From contig CAJUSH010000006.1 in NCBI GenBank assembly GCA_910589045.1, positions 63,009 to 91,877 of the forward strand: DNA of 28,869 bases, in the 5' to 3' direction. Under the pieces are notes generated by a model. That model saw only the letters and a list, made by a program, of their open reading frames with translations, did not search any database and had not been told where the DNA came from. Source of the DNA: an uncultured Eubacterium sp. (GTDB taxonomy: Bacteria; Bacillota_A; Clostridia; Lachnospirales; Lachnospiraceae). Numbering within the stretch: the first letter of the stretch is position 1; the number at the start of each line of letters is the position of its first letter. Below, piece by piece: positions 7,361-16,425 of the stretch. The translations under genes were made by a program, and so were the position numbers.

Positions 7361-9088
7361 CTACTGAACCATTCCGGTCCCGGTGCCCTGCACCTTCAAT
7401 CTGCCGTCCGCGCCGGCATTCGTACACATACTGATGTAGCCCTGGCTGCTGCCCGCCACATAACCGATGTAGGTGCTGCCGCCCGTAAGGCCCTCCATAT
7501 CCTTCAAATTATCCGGGAGTACGATGTCCGCCTGAATGCTCCCGGTAAAGGTACACTGCGTCACAAACGCACCCGCGGCATTGTCCGCCACGATCCCGCC
7601 GGCATAAATATTGTGCATGCCAGACTCGATATACGTTCCGATCCGGATACTTTCGGTCAGCGCCACCGAGGACGTACACTGTGCGATCATGCCCGAATTG
7701 CTGACGGCGATGCCGCCCGCCTTTAACGTCGCAGGCGCGATTACGTTGGCCGACTGCACGCTTAGATTGCCGGAAACCGTGCAGCCGCGGATCTGGCCTT
7801 CATTTGCCAGCACCAGCATTGCCGCCTGTCCCCCGGTCGTACAGATCACATTCCCTATCACGAAGCAGCCGTCGATGGTTCCCCTGTTTGTGCTCGCGAG
7901 AAGGCTTCCCGCGGAGCTCAGCACGCAGTTGCTCATGCTCACGTTTTTAAGCGAGCCCTCCGCCCCGATCGCACCGAACACGGAATTATAGCCGTAATAA
8001 TTGATCATCTGATGAAGTGTGCTGTTGTATTTTCCGTCATAGGTTCCCACAAACGGCTCGTTTTCGTCAAACAGCACGCGGCTCGTCCCATAGTTAAAGT
8101 CGATATCCGCATCCTGCACGAAGCAGGCGCCGTTGTACGAGGGAATGAGCTGCAGCTCGGCCAGGTTCGAGACAAGAAACGGATTTCCCTGGGTACCGTC
8201 TCCCTTCCCAAAGGGCGATACGCCCAGAACCCTGCCGCTTCCTCCGCTCGTCTTTGTGCCGTTCGCGACAACCGCATACTTAAAAGAGCCGTTTACCGGA
8301 TTCCCGTCGTCGCCGAGTCCGTCCCAGGCAACCGACATCTTTTTCATAGCGCCCACAGCGCCCAGATTATATACGCGCACGACCTCATTGCCCGCATTAT
8401 AGATCTTGAATTTCGTCGTCTTCGCATCCCGGTTCAGGTGAAAGGAAAAATTCATGGTATTTTCACCCGCGATAAAATAGTTCGCGCCATTGCTGACCGT
8501 CGGCGTCTCAAATGCCGCCGTCACCGGAAGCGCCGTCACCTTCACCGCCAGCGTACAGGATTCGCTGTTCACGGAATTTGTAAAGGTAACGGTCGTGCTG
8601 CCCACCGCTTTCGGCGTGATGGTAAGGGGCATATAGTCGCCGTCCCATTTTCCGAAGCTAACGGAGCAGATCTTTTTATCCGCCACCGACGCCTTGACGG
8701 AGCCGTTTACGGATAGATACGCCGTCACGACTGTATTCTTTTTGATCGAAATCGAGGTCTCATCCACCTTAAATGTCCTGTTGACCTTGACGCTGCACTT
8801 GTAGCTCTTACTCCCCACCGTCGCCGTAACCGTGGCGCGGCCTGCCGCCTGCGCCTTCACGGTTCCCTGTGAGGAAACCTTTGCAACAGATGGCTTGCTT
8901 GATTTCCACTTTGCCTTTTTTGACGTGCCGGTAAGCGTCAGGCGCGTCTTGTCACCGACACACAGATTCATGGAAGCGCGGTCGAGCTTCACCGCGGCCC
9001 GCACCGGCTGCACATCTGCCCCGGCGATGACCAGCAAAAGCGCTGACGCCAAAACAAGCTTCCAGATTCTTTTTCTTATACTGTCCAT
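7361..9088 (-). CDS. Secreted protein with BIG2 Ig-like domain and beta-helix-like repeats
   Basis: A 575-residue exported protein. Residues about 1-31 form a signal peptide (basic start, hydrophobic core, AXA-like PVRA). Residues about 33-105 form a BIG2 bacterial Ig-like domain with the usual core WKSSKPSVAKVSSQGTV. A second Ig-like stretch runs to about 190. Next comes a segment with AWDGLGDDGNPV, resembling the FlgD-type Ig motif. The C-terminal half begins GKGDGTQGNPFLV and carries repeated CxVSGN-like strands typical of GLUG or beta-helix surface proteins. No LPXTG or membrane anchor is seen, so it is probably secreted or loosely wall-bound. Function is unknown. It sits 42 nt after leuA and 35 nt before rpe, an odd position for a surface protein. 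Confidence 0.85.
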   Translation of the reverse strand: MDSIRKRIWKLVLASALLLVIAGADVQPVRAAVKLDRASMNLCVGDKTRLTLTGTSKKAKWKSSKPSVAKVSSQGTVKAQAAGRATVTATVGSKSYKCSVKVNRTFKVDETSISIKKNTVVTAYLSVNGSVKASVADKKICSVSFGKWDGDYMPLTITPKAVGSTTVTFTNSVNSESCTLAVKVTALPVTAAFETPTVSNGANYFIAGENTMNFSFHLNRDAKTTKFKIYNAGNEVVRVYNLGAVGAMKKMSVAWDGLGDDGNPVNGSFKYAVVANGTKTSGGSGRVLGVSPFGKGDGTQGNPFLVSNLAELQLIPSYNGACFVQDADIDFNYGTSRVLFDENEPFVGTYDGKYNSTLHQMINYYGYNSVFGAIGAEGSLKNVSMSNCVLSSAGSLLASTNRGTIDGCFVIGNVICTTGGQAAMLVLANEGQIRGCTVSGNLSVQSANVIAPATLKAGGIAVSNSGMIAQCTSSVALTESIRIGTYIESGMHNIYAGGIVADNAAGAFVTQCTFTGSIQADIVLPDNLKDMEGLTGGSTYIGYVAGSSQGYISMCTNAGADGRLKVQGTGTGMVQ

Positions 9089-9130
9089 GTTTTTGTATAC
9101 CCCTTGACTCCTTCTGTTGACGCAGCCTTT

Positions 9131-10810
9131 TTAAGCCCTTCCGGCAGCCTCCATCTCCCGGTTCATCGCGGCGATCAGCGCATCGATGGATGCACGGATA
9201 ATATCCGGGTCGATCCCGATACCGAAGTACTGGGCACCGTCCTTGCCCTCGATGCCCACATAGGCGATGGCACTTGAATCGGAGCCGTCCGTCAGCGCAT
9301 GCTCCTCGTAGCAGATGACCTTGCACGGCTGCTCAAATTTCTCTGCAAATGCATTGCTCACCGCATCCAGGCGGCCGTTGCCCTCCGCCTCCACGATATC
9401 CTTCCGGTTGTTCGCGATGATGTTGACCGTGGCGGTGATACCGTTATTCTCCTGTCTGAAATGACAGCCTTTAATATCAAATACAGGCGTATAGCTCTTA
9501 TACCGCTTCATAAAAATGTCGTGGATCTGCGCCGGTGAAAGCTCCGCGTGGCTGTGGTCGGATACATCCTTGACTGCGTAGCCAAAGTCCGCGCGCATCT
9601 TGTACGGAATCTTGATGCCGTAGGTCTGCTCCATAATATACGCAACGCCGCCCTTGCCGGACTGGCTGTTGATGCGGATCACGTCGCTGTCGTAGGTGCG
9701 CCCCACATCCTCAGGGTTGATCGGCAGATACGGCACCGTCCAGTGATCGGGGTCCTTCTCCTCCCGGTACTTCATGCCCTTTGCGATGGCATCCTGATGG
9801 GAGCCGGAAAACGCCGCAAACACCAGCTTGCCGCAGTAGGGATGCCGCATATCAATGTGCATCTGCGTCAGGCGCTCATACACCTCCACGAGATGCGGCA
9901 TATCGGAGAGGTCGAGCTGCGGGTCTACGCCCTGGGCGTACATGTTCATGCCAAGCACCATGATATCCACGTTTCCGGTGCGCTCGCCGTTGCCGAACAT
10001 CGTGCCCTCGATGCGGTCTGCCCCCGCCAGGATGCCAAGCTCCGCGTCAGAAATGCCGCAGCCCCTGTCATTGTGGGGATGCAGTGAAAGCACCACGTTC
10101 TCGCGGTATTTCAGATGCCTGCTCACATATTCCACCTGCTGTGCGAATACGTGGGGCATGGACATCTCCACCGTCGCGGGAATGTTGATGATCGGCCGGA
10201 AGTCAGCCCCCGGCTGCCAGATATCCAGCACCGCGTTGCAGACGTCCACCGCGTAATCCACCTCGGTGCCCGTAAAGCTCTCGGGACTGTACTCGAAAAC
10301 GAAGTTACCCTCCGTCTCGCCGGCCAGCTCCTTTAACAGCTTTGCACCCTCCACCGCGATCTGCTTGATCTCCTCGCGGGATTTGCCGAACACCTGCTCC
10401 CGCTGTGCAAGGGACGTGGAATTATAAACGTGCACGATGACCTTGCCCGGCGCACCCTTCACCGCCTCAAAGGTCTTTCGGATAATATGCTCCCTTGCCT
10501 GGGTCAGCACCTGAATCGTGACGTCCTCCGGAATCATATTTTGCTCGATGAGCGTCCGCACAAGCTCATACTCGGTCTCGGATGCCGCGGGAAAGCCCAC
10601 CTCAATCTCCTTAAAGCCGATCTCGACCAGCAGCCGGAAAAACTCCAGCTTTTCCTCCAGGCTCATCGGCTCGATCAGCGCCTGGTTTCCGTCGCGCAAA
10701 TCCACGCTGCACCAGATAGGTGCTTTATCTACATACTCTTTTTTTGCCCAGTCCATACAGGTTTCCGGGGGCATAAAATAATTTCTCTGATACTGTCTGT
10801 AGTCAAACAT
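9131..10810 (-). CDS. leuA: 2-isopropylmalate synthase, long form
   Basis: A 559-residue cytosolic enzyme for the first committed step of leucine synthesis: acetyl-CoA plus 2-ketoisovalerate to 2-isopropylmalate. The HMGL-like TIM barrel has the metal-binding motif VDLRDGNQAL near residue 37 and the HxH metal site in LHPHNDRG. The C-terminal third is the LeuA regulatory domain where leucine normally binds. The N-terminal start around FMPPETCMDW and the overall length place it in the long (actinobacterial or yeast-like) class rather than the E. coli class of about 520 residues. The start at 10810 is chosen over 10831 because of GGAGGAAG upstream. Promoter at 10846-10874. No T-box leader is present. 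leuB, leuC and leuD are not in the window. Confidence 0.95.
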   Translation of the reverse strand: MFDYRQYQRNYFMPPETCMDWAKKEYVDKAPIWCSVDLRDGNQALIEPMSLEEKLEFFRLLVEIGFKEIEVGFPAASETEYELVRTLIEQNMIPEDVTIQVLTQAREHIIRKTFEAVKGAPGKVIVHVYNSTSLAQREQVFGKSREEIKQIAVEGAKLLKELAGETEGNFVFEYSPESFTGTEVDYAVDVCNAVLDIWQPGADFRPIINIPATVEMSMPHVFAQQVEYVSRHLKYRENVVLSLHPHNDRGCGISDAELGILAGADRIEGTMFGNGERTGNVDIMVLGMNMYAQGVDPQLDLSDMPHLVEVYERLTQMHIDMRHPYCGKLVFAAFSGSHQDAIAKGMKYREEKDPDHWTVPYLPINPEDVGRTYDSDVIRINSQSGKGGVAYIMEQTYGIKIPYKMRADFGYAVKDVSDHSHAELSPAQIHDIFMKRYKSYTPVFDIKGCHFRQENNGITATVNIIANNRKDIVEAEGNGRLDAVSNAFAEKFEQPCKVICYEEHALTDGSDSSAIAYVGIEGKDGAQYFGIGIDPDIIRASIDALIAAMNREMEAAGRA

Positions 10811-10845
10811 GATTCTTCCTCCATATCGCATTCCATATATGATTT

Positions 10846-10874
10846 ATCATAGCATACTTTTGAAAAATTGCCAA
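10846..10874 (-). promoter_or_regulatory. Predicted promoter for the leuA unit
   Basis: On the minus strand TTGGCA (10869-10874) and TATGAT (10846-10851) are 17 nt apart. The leader is only about 30 nt, too short for an attenuator or T-box, so leucine control by transcript attenuation is not supported here. Confidence 0.7.
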
Positions 10875-10933
10875 TAGGCGGCAAAAAATCCGGCCCGGTT
10901 ACCTTTACGGAGCAAATTACAGCAATTCTGCGC

Positions 10934-10978
10934 AAAAAGCTTCCCCCTCGGCAGACATACTTCATCTGCACGAGGGGG
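10934..10978 (-). terminator. Strong terminator after the sugar-ABC ATPase gene
   Basis: On the minus strand CCCCCTCG pairs perfectly with CGAGGGGG, extended inward by GCAGA/TCTGC, and is followed by AAGC and five T residues. It separates the ATPase gene from the leuA promoter. Confidence 0.9.
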
Positions 10979-11025
10979 AGCATATTATTGAGGAGTGGCG
11001 CTTACGCGCCGGTTTACCTGATACA

Positions 11026-12135
11026 CTAGTTTGTAACTGTCAGCTCGGTCTCCTTGTCGAATACATGCATAGCGTTCGGGTCAAATGCAAGCTCGACGGT
11101 ATCGCCGTAGCGTGCGGGTGTGTTGGATGCCACGCTTGCAGTCATCTTTGCACCGCCAACGTTGAAGTACAGAAGTACCTCCGCACCAAGCAGCTCGTAT
11201 CCGGTAACTTCGGTTGTTACCTTGCAGCCCGCATTTGCAAGAACCTCTTTCTTGTCGGTGATATCCTCGGGACGGATACCCATAACAACGGTCTTTCCGT
11301 TGTAGCCGCCGTCGATAAGCTTCTGTGCCTTCTCCTGGGGAAGTACAACAGAGAACTTGTCAAAGGTCAGTGTAACCTCGGAGCCGTTGATCTTGCATAC
11401 CGCGTCAACGAAGTTCATCTGCGGTGAGCCGATGAAGCCTGCTACGAACAAATTATCCGGCTGTGAGTACAGCTTCTGCGGAGAATCTACCTGCTGGATG
11501 ATGCCGTCCTTTAATACGACGATTCTCGTACCGAGGGTCATCGCCTCAGTCTGGTCATGTGTAACGTAGATGATGGTTGCGCCAAGCTTCTGATGCAGTG
11601 CGGAAATCTCGGAACGCATCTGTACTCTCAGCTTTGCATCCAGGTTGGAGAGCGGCTCATCCATCAGGAATACCTTCGGGTTACGGACGATGGCACGGCC
11701 CATCGCAACACGCTGTCTTTGTCCGCCGGAGAGAGCCTTCGGCTTGCGGTCCAGCAGCTTCTCAAGATCAAGGATCTTCGCTGCCTCGCGAACCTTCTGG
11801 TCGATCACGTCCTTGGGAACCTTGCGCATTTTAAGACCAAATGCCATGTTCTGATATACGGTCATATGAGGATACAGTGCATAGTTCTGGAATACCATCG
11901 CGATATCGCGATCCTTCGGCTCCACGTCGTTCTCAAGCTTTCCGTCGATGTATAACTCGCCGGAGGAAATCTCCTCCAGACCCGCGATCATACGGAGTGT
12001 GGTTGACTTACCGCATCCGGAAGGTCCTACGAAAATGATGAACTCCTTGTCTGCTACTTCAAGGTTGAAATCCTTTACTGCCTCGAAGCCGTTGGGGTAT
12101 CTCTTACAAATGTTTTTGCATGATAAACTGGACAT
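11026..12135 (-). CDS. ugpC: Sugar ABC transporter ATP-binding protein, MsmX/UgpC family
   Basis: A 369-residue cytoplasmic ATPase of the CUT1 carbohydrate importer class. Walker A GPSGCGKST is at residues 37-45, the signature LSGGQRQRVAMGRA near 135, Walker B VFLMDEPLSNLDA next, then the switch histidine in VTHDQTEAM. The last 130 residues form the OB/TOBE regulatory fold of this family. It is a single gene with its own terminator and no binding protein or permease nearby. In Firmicutes such orphan ATPases (MsmX, MsmK) often energise several sugar transporters, and that is the likely role here. The start at 12135 has AGGAGG eight bases upstream. A hairpin at 12175-12201 (CCTGCCG/CGGCAGG) lies in the leader. 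Confidence 0.93.
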   Translation of the reverse strand: MSSLSCKNICKRYPNGFEAVKDFNLEVADKEFIIFVGPSGCGKSTTLRMIAGLEEISSGELYIDGKLENDVEPKDRDIAMVFQNYALYPHMTVYQNMAFGLKMRKVPKDVIDQKVREAAKILDLEKLLDRKPKALSGGQRQRVAMGRAIVRNPKVFLMDEPLSNLDAKLRVQMRSEISALHQKLGATIIYVTHDQTEAMTLGTRIVVLKDGIIQQVDSPQKLYSQPDNLFVAGFIGSPQMNFVDAVCKINGSEVTLTFDKFSVVLPQEKAQKLIDGGYNGKTVVMGIRPEDITDKKEVLANAGCKVTTEVTGYELLGAEVLLYFNVGGAKMTASVASNTPARYGDTVELAFDPNAMHVFDKETELTVTN

Positions 12136-12277
12136 TGCTCTAATCCTCCTGAAAATTTAATTGTTTGCTTCGGCCCTGCCGTTCTGTTCCGCTCCGGCAG
12201 GCCGTGCTCTTTTTGAACTGTCCTAACTATACCGGATTGCCGGAGAAATTGCTATACACGGATTGCCCGAAGATTTT

Positions 12278-12304
12278 AAAAATTTTCCGTCAGATTGACG
12301 AAAA
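12278..12304 (-). terminator. Probable terminator of the hyd operon
   Basis: On the minus strand, just past the hydG stop, TTTT plus CGTCA pairs with TGACG plus AAAA around a three-base loop (one bulged base), followed by five T residues. The stem is short and AT-rich, so termination may be incomplete. Confidence 0.5.
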
Positions 12305-12322
12305 GGCAAAAACAGCCCCGCA

Positions 12323-13741
12323 TCAGAACCGGAAATCCCGGCTCCCCTGCACAATCTTCGCGAGATTGTCCACGACGATCCCGCGCACCTTCTCGCTCGG
12401 GATGTTCGCAAGCTCCTTTGCGATGAGCGCATCCCCAACGGCGCGTGTGTCGGGCTTCGCGTAGTCACACAGATATTCCTTTAACGTCATCAGCGCGTTT
12501 GGATGACAGCAGTTCTGGATCTGCCCGCTTTTGCACAGGGACATGAAGCGGTCGCCCGTGCGGCCCTCCCGGTAGCAGGCCGTGCAGAAGCTGGGGATGT
12601 ATTCCTGCTCCATGAGCCATTTTACGACCTCGTCGAGGGGACGGTTGTCGATGACGTCAAACTGCGCGGAGTTCTCCTCCTGCGGCTCCTCATCCACGTA
12701 GCCGCCCACGCTCGTGCGGGAGCCGCCGCTGATCTGGGAAATGCCAAGCTGCAAAACCCGCTCGCGCGTCTTTTTGCTCTCCCGGGTGGAGACGATCATG
12801 CCCGTATAGGGAACCGCAATGCGGATGCACGCCACGATCTTTGCAAAAATATCATCATCGATGCTGTTGTCAAACGCCGACGGGTCGATATCGTCCGCAT
12901 GGCGGATGCGCGGTACGCTGATCGTGTGGGGGCCGACTCCGTGCACCGCCTCTAAATGCTCCGCGTGCATCAAAAGACCCGCAAACTCATAGCGGTACAT
13001 CTCAAGCCCGAAGAGCACGCCAAGCCCTACGTCGTCGATACCGCCCTCCATGGCACGGTCCATCGCCTCGGTGTGGTAGGCGTAATCATGCTTCGGCCCT
13101 GCGGGGTGAAGCGTCTCGTAGCTCTTTTTGTGGTATGTCTCCTGGAACAGAATGTAGGTACCGATACCCGCATCCTTTAACCGCGTATAGTTTTCCACCG
13201 TGGTCGCCGCGATGTTGACATTGACCCGGCGGATCGCACCGTTTTTGTGTTTGATGCCGTAGATCGTTTCGATGCTCTCGAGCACGTACTCAATGGGATT
13301 GTTCACCGGGTCCTCCCCCGTCTCCAGCGCCAGCCGCTTGTGGCCCATATCCTGCAGGGCAATGACCTCTCTGCGGATCTCTTCCTGGGTCAGCTTCTTT
13401 CTGGCAATGTGCTTGTTTTTGATGTGGTACGGACAGTACACACAGCTGTTGATGCAGTAATTCGACAGATACAGCGGCGCAAACATGACAATGCGGTTGC
13501 CGTAAAAATCCTGCTTGATCTGCTTTGCCAGCGCATAGATCTCCTCGTTTTTGTCCTCCAGCGCGCAGTCCAGAAGCACTGCCGCCTCCCTGTGGGAAAG
13601 TCCCTTTCTCTGTCTTGCCTTCTCAAGGATCTGATCGATGAGCGCCGCGTTGCACTTGTTTTTCTCTGCATACTCCAGCGTCTCTAAAATTTCTCCGTCG
13701 TCGATAAACTCCTCTGCCTTCGCTGATTTCGGGTTATACAT
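12323..13741 (-). CDS. hydG: [FeFe]-hydrogenase maturase HydG (tyrosine lyase)
   Basis: A 472-residue radical SAM enzyme that cleaves tyrosine and delivers Fe(CO)(CN) units for the hydrogenase H-cluster. The SAM cluster motif CINSCVYC gives Cys96, Cys100 and Cys103 (C-x3-C-x2-C). The C-terminal auxiliary cluster motif is intact: CTAC followed by a Cys 22 residues on (C-x2-C-x22-C). The auxiliary motif separates HydG from the related ThiH. Length matches the family. The start at 13741 has AGGAGG upstream. It is the last gene of the hydF-hydE-hydG series, 73 nt after hydE. The hydrogenase itself is not in the window. Confidence 0.97.
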   Translation of the reverse strand: MYNPKSAKAEEFIDDGEILETLEYAEKNKCNAALIDQILEKARQRKGLSHREAAVLLDCALEDKNEEIYALAKQIKQDFYGNRIVMFAPLYLSNYCINSCVYCPYHIKNKHIARKKLTQEEIRREVIALQDMGHKRLALETGEDPVNNPIEYVLESIETIYGIKHKNGAIRRVNVNIAATTVENYTRLKDAGIGTYILFQETYHKKSYETLHPAGPKHDYAYHTEAMDRAMEGGIDDVGLGVLFGLEMYRYEFAGLLMHAEHLEAVHGVGPHTISVPRIRHADDIDPSAFDNSIDDDIFAKIVACIRIAVPYTGMIVSTRESKKTRERVLQLGISQISGGSRTSVGGYVDEEPQEENSAQFDVIDNRPLDEVVKWLMEQEYIPSFCTACYREGRTGDRFMSLCKSGQIQNCCHPNALMTLKEYLCDYAKPDTRAVGDALIAKELANIPSEKVRGIVVDNLAKIVQGSRDFRF

Positions 13742-13814
13742 TTCTCTCTTCCTCCTGTATCTGTATTGATAGGGCCGCCCGGCTCATCCTCCCCGGGATT
13801 GCAAAAAACGGCCC

Positions 13815-14858
13815 CTATGGCACATAGTCTCCGCGGTCGCACACCAGCTCATAGCCGGTGGAAGTGATGCGTCTCCTCAGGCACGCGACGCACTCTGCCG
13901 CCTCGTCCCCGGTGCAAATCTTATTATCGTAGAGCATATATTTTTTCCGGACCTCCTGCGGGGAAAGGTTCGGCATGACCACATTTGCCCCGGAAAAAAT
14001 CCCCCGCTCCCGTCCCCGGGGATCGATCGTCCCCAGCGCCGTCGTCGCCGGAAGCAGCACATGCGGCTCCATCAGCCGGATCATGCCAAGCAGCCGCAGC
14101 GTCAGCTCCAGGGAACCCTGTGGCCTGCCCGCAAAGGGTGTATCATGGTGGGGCACAAACGGCCCGATTCCTACCATATGAGGCTTCAGCTCATGGATAA
14201 AAAGCAGATCCTCCGCAAGATGCGCGGCGCTTTGCCCCGGCGAGCCGACCATAAAGCCGCAGCCCACCTGAAAGCCGATCTCCTTTAAATCCCACAGGCA
14301 TCTTTTCCGGTGCTCCAAGGAAAGCTCCGGCGGATGGAGCATTGCGTAGTGCGCGTCGTTTGCCGTCTCATGCCGCAGCAGATACCGGTCCGCGCCCGCC
14401 GCAAAAAAGGCTTCGTAGCTTTCCCGCCTCCGCTCCCCGAGGGAAAGCGTCAGGGCACAGTCGGGATACGCCTTTTTAATCTGTGTAATAATCGATACCA
14501 TCCGCTCGTCGGTATAATAGCCGTCCTCGCCGCCCTGCAGCACAAAGGTACGAAAGCCCAGCTCGTAGCCTGCGCTGCAGCATTCCAAAATTTCCGCCTC
14601 GCTCAGCCGGTAGCGCTGCGCATGCGCCGCACTGCGGCGGATCCCGCAGTAGTAGCAGTCGTTTTTGCAGTAATTGGTAAATTCGATCAGCCCCCGCATA
14701 TAGACTGCCCTGCCGTAGACCTGCTCTCTCACCCGGCGGGCACGGGCAAACAGGCAGGCATCCGCTTCCGGCTCCCCGTCCGCAAGAAACGCTTCCAGCT
14801 CCTCCTTCGGCAAAATATGATTTTTTTCCAGCTCGTCAATCTGTGCGTATCTGTCCAT
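13815..14858 (-). CDS. hydE: [FeFe]-hydrogenase maturase HydE
   Basis: A 347-residue radical SAM enzyme needed to build the dithiomethylamine-bearing part of the hydrogenase H-cluster. The SAM cluster motif NYCKNDCYYCGIRRS holds Cys64, Cys68 and Cys71. The optional second cluster motif C-x7-C-x2-C (CTGDEAAECVAC) is present near the C-terminus, as in Thermotoga HydE, though it is dispensable in some relatives. A barrel typical of the BioB-like radical SAM group follows (VLQGGEDGYY, GCGFMVGSPGQ). The start at 14858 has only a weak ribosome site (GGAG about 11 nt upstream), which could lower its translation relative to its neighbours. It lies 110 nt after hydF and 73 nt before hydG. Confidence 0.96.
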   Translation of the reverse strand: MDRYAQIDELEKNHILPKEELEAFLADGEPEADACLFARARRVREQVYGRAVYMRGLIEFTNYCKNDCYYCGIRRSAAHAQRYRLSEAEILECCSAGYELGFRTFVLQGGEDGYYTDERMVSIITQIKKAYPDCALTLSLGERRRESYEAFFAAGADRYLLRHETANDAHYAMLHPPELSLEHRKRCLWDLKEIGFQVGCGFMVGSPGQSAAHLAEDLLFIHELKPHMVGIGPFVPHHDTPFAGRPQGSLELTLRLLGMIRLMEPHVLLPATTALGTIDPRGRERGIFSGANVVMPNLSPQEVRKKYMLYDNKICTGDEAAECVACLRRRITSTGYELVCDRGDYVP

Positions 14859-14968
14859 CGCATCGGCTCCGTTCGTCTTTATCTGTCATCCGCCGCACAC
14901 CCCGCCGCTTCGGCCCGGATCCGCCGCGGCCCTGCGGCAAAAGCGTTTCCGCATCCGCCTGTTATTGC

Positions 14969-16186
14969 TCACAGCCCCGCCTTTTCAGCCAGCGCGGGGA
15001 ACACCGAGAGGGATCTTTCCAGTATGCCGTTCATCTGAGCGATCGCCGTCCCGTAATTTGTCACCGGAACGCCCTGTGCCCGCGCACACTCCATGCGCGC
15101 GCCGACCTCCCGCTCCGTCAGCATACAGCCGCCGCAGTGCAGCACGAGCGCATACCCCGTCAAATCCTCCGGGAAATCCTTTCCCGATGTAAATTCCAGG
15201 TGAAGCTCCTTTCCCGTATAGCTTTTAAGCAGACGCGGCAGCTTTTCGGTTCCGATATCCCCGCACTGTCTGTGATGGGTACAGCCCTCGCAGATGAGCA
15301 CCCGGTCTCCGTCGGCAAGCGAGGAAAGCGCTGCCGCGCCGTCAACCGCCAGCTCCAGAAAGCCCTTATGCCGCGCCATCAAAATGGAAAACGATGTGAG
15401 CGTTATCTCGGGGGGCACCTCTGCCGCCACCCTTCCGAACACCTGGGAATCGGTAATCACCATCGCCGGTGCCCCCGGAAGCTCCTCCAGCGTTTGCGCC
15501 ACCAGATCCTCCTTTACCACCAGCGCCCTGGCACCCGCATCCAGAATGTCGCGGATCGTCTGCTGCTGGGGCAGAATCAGCCTGCCCTTCGGCGCCGCCG
15601 CATCAATGGGAACGACCAGAACCAGCAGATCCCCGGCCCGGATCAGATCCGACACCAGGGGCGTCTGCGGGCTTTCCCCGCCAAAAAGTGCACCGATGGC
15701 GCCCTTTAATTCCTCGATGCCCGTCCCCTCCCGCGCGCTCACCCAGAGCTGGCGTTCCACGGGCACACCGGCAAGCGCGACGGCCGGCACGTCCAGATCC
15801 GACTTGTTCCAGGCGATGAGACAGGGCAGCTTCCGCTCCTCCATCAGCGCCGCCAGCTCATAATCCGCCTGCTGCGCACCCGCTGCCGCATCGATCACCA
15901 GCACCGCAAGGTCAATCTCACGCAGCACCTTTTTCGTGCGCGCCACGCGCTTTTCCCCCAGCGCCCCCACATCGTCGAAGCCCGGTGTATCCACGATCAC
16001 CACCGGCCCCAGCGGCAAAAGCTCCATGGCCTTTTTTACCGGGTCGGTGGTGGTGCCCGCCGCGGGACTCACCACCGACAGCTCCTGCGCCGTCACCGCA
16101 TTGACAAGGCTCGATTTGCCCGCGTTGCGGCATCCGAAAAAACCGATGTGAACACGCTCGGCGCTCACTACATGATTCATGCTCAT
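14969..16186 (-). CDS. hydF: [FeFe]-hydrogenase maturation GTPase HydF
   Basis: A 405-residue GTPase and scaffold that assembles the two-iron subcluster and passes it to apo-hydrogenase. The G-domain is at the N-terminus: P-loop GCRNAGKS at residues 18-25, G3 motif DTPG at 66-69, and G4 motif NKSD near 127. The C-terminal iron-sulphur site is intact: C-T-H, then 46 residues, then C-G-G-C, which fits the family rule C-x-H-x(44-53)-C-x2-C. The start at 16186 has GAAGGAG seven bases upstream. A second Met lies two codons in. It is the first gene of the maturase operon, with a promoter at 16267-16294. Confidence 0.97.
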   Translation of the reverse strand: MSMNHVVSAERVHIGFFGCRNAGKSSLVNAVTAQELSVVSPAAGTTTDPVKKAMELLPLGPVVIVDTPGFDDVGALGEKRVARTKKVLREIDLAVLVIDAAAGAQQADYELAALMEERKLPCLIAWNKSDLDVPAVALAGVPVERQLWVSAREGTGIEELKGAIGALFGGESPQTPLVSDLIRAGDLLVLVVPIDAAAPKGRLILPQQQTIRDILDAGARALVVKEDLVAQTLEELPGAPAMVITDSQVFGRVAAEVPPEITLTSFSILMARHKGFLELAVDGAAALSSLADGDRVLICEGCTHHRQCGDIGTEKLPRLLKSYTGKELHLEFTSGKDFPEDLTGYALVLHCGGCMLTEREVGARMECARAQGVPVTNYGTAIAQMNGILERSLSVFPALAEKAGL

Positions 16187-16266
16187 GGTACGTCTCCTTC
16201 CCTGTGGGGACGCGTCGCTTTTGAGCTCCTCACCGCCGCGCCAATACCCCAGTCCCGTTTTCTATC

Positions 16267-16294
16267 ATTATAACACCTTTTTTCTATTTTACAA
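16267..16294 (-). promoter_or_regulatory. Predicted promoter for the hydFEG operon
   Basis: On the minus strand TTGTAA (16289-16294) and a perfect TATAAT (16267-16272) are 16 nt apart, in an AT-rich patch about 80 nt upstream of the hydF start. No obvious repressor dyad was seen beside it. Confidence 0.7.
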
Positions 16295-16354
16295 CATACC
16301 CCTTTTGCACCCCTGCTATCCGAACGTATCCAGGGTTACGGTTCACTGCGAACT

Positions 16355-16388
16355 AAAAACAGGCGGAAGCACCCGGCCCCGCCTGTTT
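16355..16388 (-). terminator. Terminator after the sigma/anti-sigma pair
   Basis: On the minus strand AAACAGGCGG pairs perfectly with CCGCCTGTTT around a 12-nt loop, ending in a run of five T residues. It lies about 40 nt past the stop of the probable anti-sigma gene and before the hyd promoter. Confidence 0.9.
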
Positions 16389-16425
16389 GACTGCTCAGAC
16401 ATCCTGTCTGATATTTTTGTTTTCC

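Noticed and set aside
10811..10933. Leucine T-box or attenuator before leuA
   Set aside because: The predicted leader is only about 30 nt, and no T-box core (GGTGGNACCGCG-like) or leader peptide with Leu codons is seen.
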